Origin: Bryobacterales bacterium | Lineage (GTDB): Bacteria; Acidobacteriota; Terriglobia; Bryobacterales; Bryobacteraceae | Assembly (NCBI GenBank): GCA_009697495.1 | Contig: SHUN01000112.1 | Coordinates: 1-8,072, forward strand | DNA length: 8,072 nucleotides | Reading direction: 5' to 3' | Part shown: piece after piece, positions 5,242 to 8,072 of the stretch | How positions within the stretch are numbered: the first letter of the stretch is position 1 | Layout of the letters: every line of letters starts with the position of its first letter | Notes under the pieces: model-generated | What the model was told of the DNA's origin: nothing | What the model saw: the letters and a program-made list of their open reading frames with translations, nothing else | Databases searched by the model: none | Position numbers and translations under genes: made by a program

Positions 5242-6545
5242 GACTCTATAACCCGCCCAGCCCCCTGGAAACGAAGGTCGTCTCGAAACGCTTCGGCATG
5301 GAGAACTCCTGGAAGCTGGATACCTATCTGGCCACCGGCGGCTTCGAAGGCTTCAAAAAGGCCATGGCGATGAGCTGCGACGAGGTCATCAACGAAGTCA
5401 AGGCTTCCTCCCTGCGCGGTCGCGGCGGCGCAGGATTCCCCACCGGCATGAAGTGGGGCTTCGTCCCCCGCAATACCGATGCGCCGAAATATGTCGTCGT
5501 TAACGCGGACGAATCCGAGCCCGGAACCTGCAAAGACCGCCTCCTCATGGAGCACGATCCCTACCTGTTGATCGAAGGAATTCTCATCGCCGCCAAAGCC
5601 GTCGGCGCTTCAAAGGGCTGGATCTACATCCGCGGCGAATACCGCTATCTGGTTGACCACATCGACGCCGTTTTGAAGGAAGCCTATCAACGCGGCTACA
5701 TGGGCAAAAATATCGCCGGAACCGGCTTTGATTTTGACCTCTACACGCAGATCGGCGCAGGCGCTTACGAGTGCGGCGAAGAGTCCGCTTTGCTCGAATC
5801 CCTGGAAGGCAAACGCGGCGTGCCCCGCATTAGGCCCCCCTTCCCCGCCGTCAGCGGCGCGTTCCAAGCCCCAACCGTTTTGAACAACGTCGAAACGTTC
5901 TGCGCCGTGCCCGACATTCTCCGGAACGGCGGCAAATGGTTCGCCGATCTCGGTACGCCGAAAAACGGCGGCACGCGAATGGTTTGCCTCGCCGGCCACG
6001 TTAACAAACCCGGCGTTTATGAAGTGCCCCTCGGCATGAATATGATGTACTTCATCAACGAAATCGGCGGCGGCATGAGGGGCGGCAAGAAAATGAAAGC
6101 GCTCATCCCGGGCGGCTCATCGTGCCCCCTGTTAACAGCCGACGAATGCGACATCGCCATGGATTACGACTCCATGGCCAAGGCCGGCACCATGCTCGGG
6201 TCCGGCGGCATGATGGTGATGGACGAAGACACCGACATGGTGAAAGTCGCCCTCCGCATCATGCGGTTCTACAAACACGAAAGCTGCGGCTGGTGCATCC
6301 CATGCCGCGAAGGCACGACGTGGCTGCAAAAAATGCTGGCCCGGATTGTCGACGGCAACGGCGCAACGCGCGACATCGACCTCATCGGTGATTTGGCGAA
6401 AAACATGCTCGGCCGGACCTTCTGCCCGCTCGGCGACGCCGCCGCCATGCCGACGATCTCTATCGTCGAAAAATTCCGTCCGGAATTTGAAGCCTACGTG
6501 GCAAAAAATCCCTTCGCTTCCAGCGAACTGGTTCAGGTAGCGTAA
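5238..6545 (+). CDS. nuoF: NADH-quinone oxidoreductase subunit F (51 kDa, FMN, NADH-binding, cluster N3)
   Basis: NuoF oxidises NADH with FMN and passes electrons to the [4Fe-4S] cluster N3. The 435-residue protein is complete. The glycine-rich site LRGRGGAGFPTGMKWGF is at 59-75, NADESEPGTCKDR at 89-101, and GAGAYECGEESALLESLEGK at 173-192. The cluster ligands are in ESCGWCIPCREGTTW (C350, C353, C356) and RTFCPLGD (C396). The middle SLBB-like segment (about 240-300) is as expected. The ATG at 5238 overlaps the nuoE stop, with GGATGGA upstream. It lies between nuoE and nuoG in the usual order. Nothing is unusual in its motifs. Confidence 0.97.
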   Translation: MRLYNPPSPLETKVVSKRFGMENSWKLDTYLATGGFEGFKKAMAMSCDEVINEVKASSLRGRGGAGFPTGMKWGFVPRNTDAPKYVVVNADESEPGTCKDRLLMEHDPYLLIEGILIAAKAVGASKGWIYIRGEYRYLVDHIDAVLKEAYQRGYMGKNIAGTGFDFDLYTQIGAGAYECGEESALLESLEGKRGVPRIRPPFPAVSGAFQAPTVLNNVETFCAVPDILRNGGKWFADLGTPKNGGTRMVCLAGHVNKPGVYEVPLGMNMMYFINEIGGGMRGGKKMKALIPGGSSCPLLTADECDIAMDYDSMAKAGTMLGSGGMMVMDEDTDMVKVALRIMRFYKHESCGWCIPCREGTTWLQKMLARIVDGNGATRDIDLIGDLAKNMLGRTFCPLGDAAAMPTISIVEKFRPEFEAYVAKNPFASSELVQVA

Positions 6546-6552
6546 GGAGTTT

Positions 6553-8072
6553 ATGGTTAAGTTAACGATCAACGAAATCGCGGTGGAAGCGCCGCCGGGA
6601 ATGTTATTGATCGACGCCGCCAAGTTGGCCGGCATTGAGATTCCGGCATTCTGCTACTACGAAGGCATGGCGCTCCAAGCGGCCTGCCGCATGTGTCTGG
6701 TGGAGATTGAAAAGGCGCCAAAATTGATGGCCGCCTGCGTGGTCCCGGTGGCCGAAGGCATGGTGGTCCGCACCGAAGCGCCCGCCGTCGTCAAGGCGCG
6801 CAAAACTACCCTCGAATTCCTGCTCACAAACCATCCGCTCGATTGCCCGGTCTGCGACAAGGGCGGCGAGTGCGAACTGCAGGACATGGTCTTCAAATAC
6901 GGCGTTGGCGAATCCCGCTACACCGAAGAAAAGGTCCACGTTCCCGAAAAGCAGTGGAGCCCCGTGGTGTTCTACGACGGTCCCCGCTGCATTCTCTGCT
7001 ACCGCTGCGTCCGCGTCTGCGGCGAAGGCATGGGCGTCGGCGCCCTGGGCGTCGTCAACCGCGGAATCAATTCCGAAATCGCGCCCTCCCACGGCGATCA
7101 TCTGGAATGCGACGAATGCGGCGCATGTATTGATATCTGCCCCGTCGGCGCGCTGACCTCCGGCGCTTACCGCTACAAAACGCGGCCCTGGGAAATGGAG
7201 CACACCGGCACCATCTGCACCCACTGCTCAAACGGTTGCAAGACCACCCTCGGCGTCCGGACCAACGAAATCGTCCGCGGCAACAACCGCGATCGCTCCG
7301 GCCTCAACGGCGAATTCCTCTGCGTCAAAGGCCGCTACGCCTTCGATTTCAACCACCATCCGGAACGTCTCCAAACGCCGCTCATGCGCGTGAACGGAAA
7401 GCTCGAAGAAGTCAGTTGGTCCCGCGCCCTGCAAGCCGTTGTTGAGAAGTTCAAGGCGGGCGGAAAAGCGGGCGTCATCGGTTCCACTCGCATCTCGAAC
7501 GAAGAAGCCTACCTCCTCCAAAAGTTCGCCCGTACAACGCTCCACACCAACAGCATCGACCATCACCGCTCCGGCGACGTCGTCACTCTCCTCGATTCTC
7601 TCAGCGGCAAATCAGCCACCCTCGGCACCGCCGATGACTGTTACAACGCCAAAGCCGTCTTAATCATCGGCGCGGATCTCTCCCAACAACAGCCCTTCCT
7701 GGCCAATCAAATTCGAGCCAACTATCGCCACCACAACGCCGCCGTCTACGTCGCCACCACCGGCGTCGTCCGCGAAGACAAAATCGCCAAATCCTCCGTT
7801 CGCACAACGGCCGGTACCGAACCGCAAGCTGCGAGTTCCTCGGACGGTACCGAGCCGCGACCGTCAGGGAGCGGGCCACACCCTGCGAGTTCCTCCGAAA
7901 CCGATTTGCTCTCCGCCCTGCATTCGATGCGCGAAAAGCTGGCAACGGAACCGGAACTCCTCGTCCTCTTCGGCGACACCGTCAAAGGCGAGGGCGTTCG
8001 AAACCTCGTCGCCTTCACCGAAACGCTCGGCATTCCCGTAAAATACATCTGCCTGGTGGACTACGCCAATTC
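6553..8072 (+). CDS. nuoG: NADH-quinone oxidoreductase subunit G (75 kDa), 3' end outside the window
   Basis: NuoG is the large Fe-S subunit of complex I. 506 codons are present, with no stop before the edge. An N-terminal 2Fe-2S ferredoxin domain carries C34, C45, C48 and C62 (cluster N1b). H94, C98, C101 and C107 (NHPLDCPVCDKGGEC) bind N5. CILCYRCVRVC (C146, C149, C152, C156) and CDECGACIDICPVGALTS (C186, C189, C192, C196) follow. CTHCSNGC (C222, C225, C229) with C257 matches the extra cluster N7 known from some bacteria. The molybdopterin-oxidoreductase-like domain follows. The second 4Cys block is unusual, because in many NuoG proteins only its last Cys is present. Residues about 419-449 are a low-complexity insertion from a DNA repeat. 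AAGGAG lies at 6544-6549, 3 nt before the ATG. Confidence 0.96.
   Translation, partial: MVKLTINEIAVEAPPGMLLIDAAKLAGIEIPAFCYYEGMALQAACRMCLVEIEKAPKLMAACVVPVAEGMVVRTEAPAVVKARKTTLEFLLTNHPLDCPVCDKGGECELQDMVFKYGVGESRYTEEKVHVPEKQWSPVVFYDGPRCILCYRCVRVCGEGMGVGALGVVNRGINSEIAPSHGDHLECDECGACIDICPVGALTSGAYRYKTRPWEMEHTGTICTHCSNGCKTTLGVRTNEIVRGNNRDRSGLNGEFLCVKGRYAFDFNHHPERLQTPLMRVNGKLEEVSWSRALQAVVEKFKAGGKAGVIGSTRISNEEAYLLQKFARTTLHTNSIDHHRSGDVVTLLDSLSGKSATLGTADDCYNAKAVLIIGADLSQQQPFLANQIRANYRHHNAAVYVATTGVVREDKIAKSSVRTTAGTEPQAASSSDGTEPRPSGSGPHPASSSETDLLSALHSMREKLATEPELLVLFGDTVKGEGVRNLVAFTETLGIPVKYICLVDYAN
7813..7898. repeat. Imperfect direct repeat / GC-rich repeat inserted in nuoG
   Basis: Two related units lie head to tail within the nuoG coding region. 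Each starts with GGTACCGARCCGCRA (7813-7827 and 7846-7860) and ends with CTGCGAGTTCCTCSGA (7829-7844 and 7883-7898). The second unit has 21 extra bases in the middle, including CCGTCAGGGAGCGGG. All offsets are multiples of three, so nuoG stays in frame. The minus strand reads GPLPDGRGSVPSEELAACGS, a string type I recall as recurring across acidobacterial genomes, which suggests a dispersed repeat family. That recollection needs a genome search. The encoded peptide is rich in Ser, Pro and Gly, probably a surface loop. Confidence 0.65.

Noticed and set aside
6604..7224. 206-residue open frame on the minus strand opposite nuoG
   Set aside because: It is antisense to the cysteine-rich part of nuoG, with shadow-type composition and no ribosome binding site or motif.
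7813..7898. CRISPR-like array in nuoG
   Set aside because: There are only two imperfect units of unequal length, kept in frame inside a protein gene, with no spacers or cas genes.

Overview
The window most likely comes from an acidobacterium, perhaps a Solibacter/Bryobacter-like member of Terriglobia. This is an inference from the high G+C, the separate nuoC and nuoD genes, the style of the NuoD/NuoF/NuoG proteins and a dispersed-looking repeat inside nuoG. No marker gene settles the taxonomy.

Layout. Positions 1-400 are a small graveyard: the C-terminal end of a probable IS66-type transposase, the C-terminal half of a VapC-like PIN-domain toxin, and, on the minus strand, a frameshifted 3' half of a thiS gene. 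Positions 339-2193 (minus strand) hold a two-gene type IV toxin-antitoxin module, AbiEi_2-like antitoxin/regulator followed by AbiEii-like nucleotidyltransferase, overlapping by 14 bp. A perfect 9-bp inverted repeat and promoter-like hexamers lie just upstream. Positions 2231-2470 (minus strand) hold a second, nearly intact thiS (sulfur carrier for thiamine biosynthesis). Its reading frame is shifted exactly at a run of nine C/G, so the essential C-terminal Gly-Gly is followed by a 12-residue tail. The toxin-antitoxin pair is therefore bracketed by two thiS-derived sequences in the same orientation.

Positions 2520-8072 (plus strand) are a respiratory complex I operon: a promoter, then nuoA, nuoC, nuoD, nuoE, nuoF and the first 506 codons of nuoG, which runs off the window. 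Genes overlap or are closely spaced (A/C by 11 nt, D/E and E/F by 4-nt ATGA overlaps, F-G gap of 7 nt), indicating translational coupling. nuoB, which normally sits between nuoA and nuoC and carries cluster N2, is absent. NuoE, NuoF and NuoG form the NADH-oxidising module and pass electrons through Fe-S clusters to the NuoC/NuoD connecting module; NuoA belongs to the membrane arm.

The points most worth a second look are the homopolymer frameshift in thiS, the duplicated and decayed thiS copy flanking the toxin-antitoxin module, an in-frame repeat insertion in the nuoG coding region, and the missing nuoB. I see no clear evidence of a wholly new system. The AbiE-like pair with its operator is the only accessory system that looks intact.
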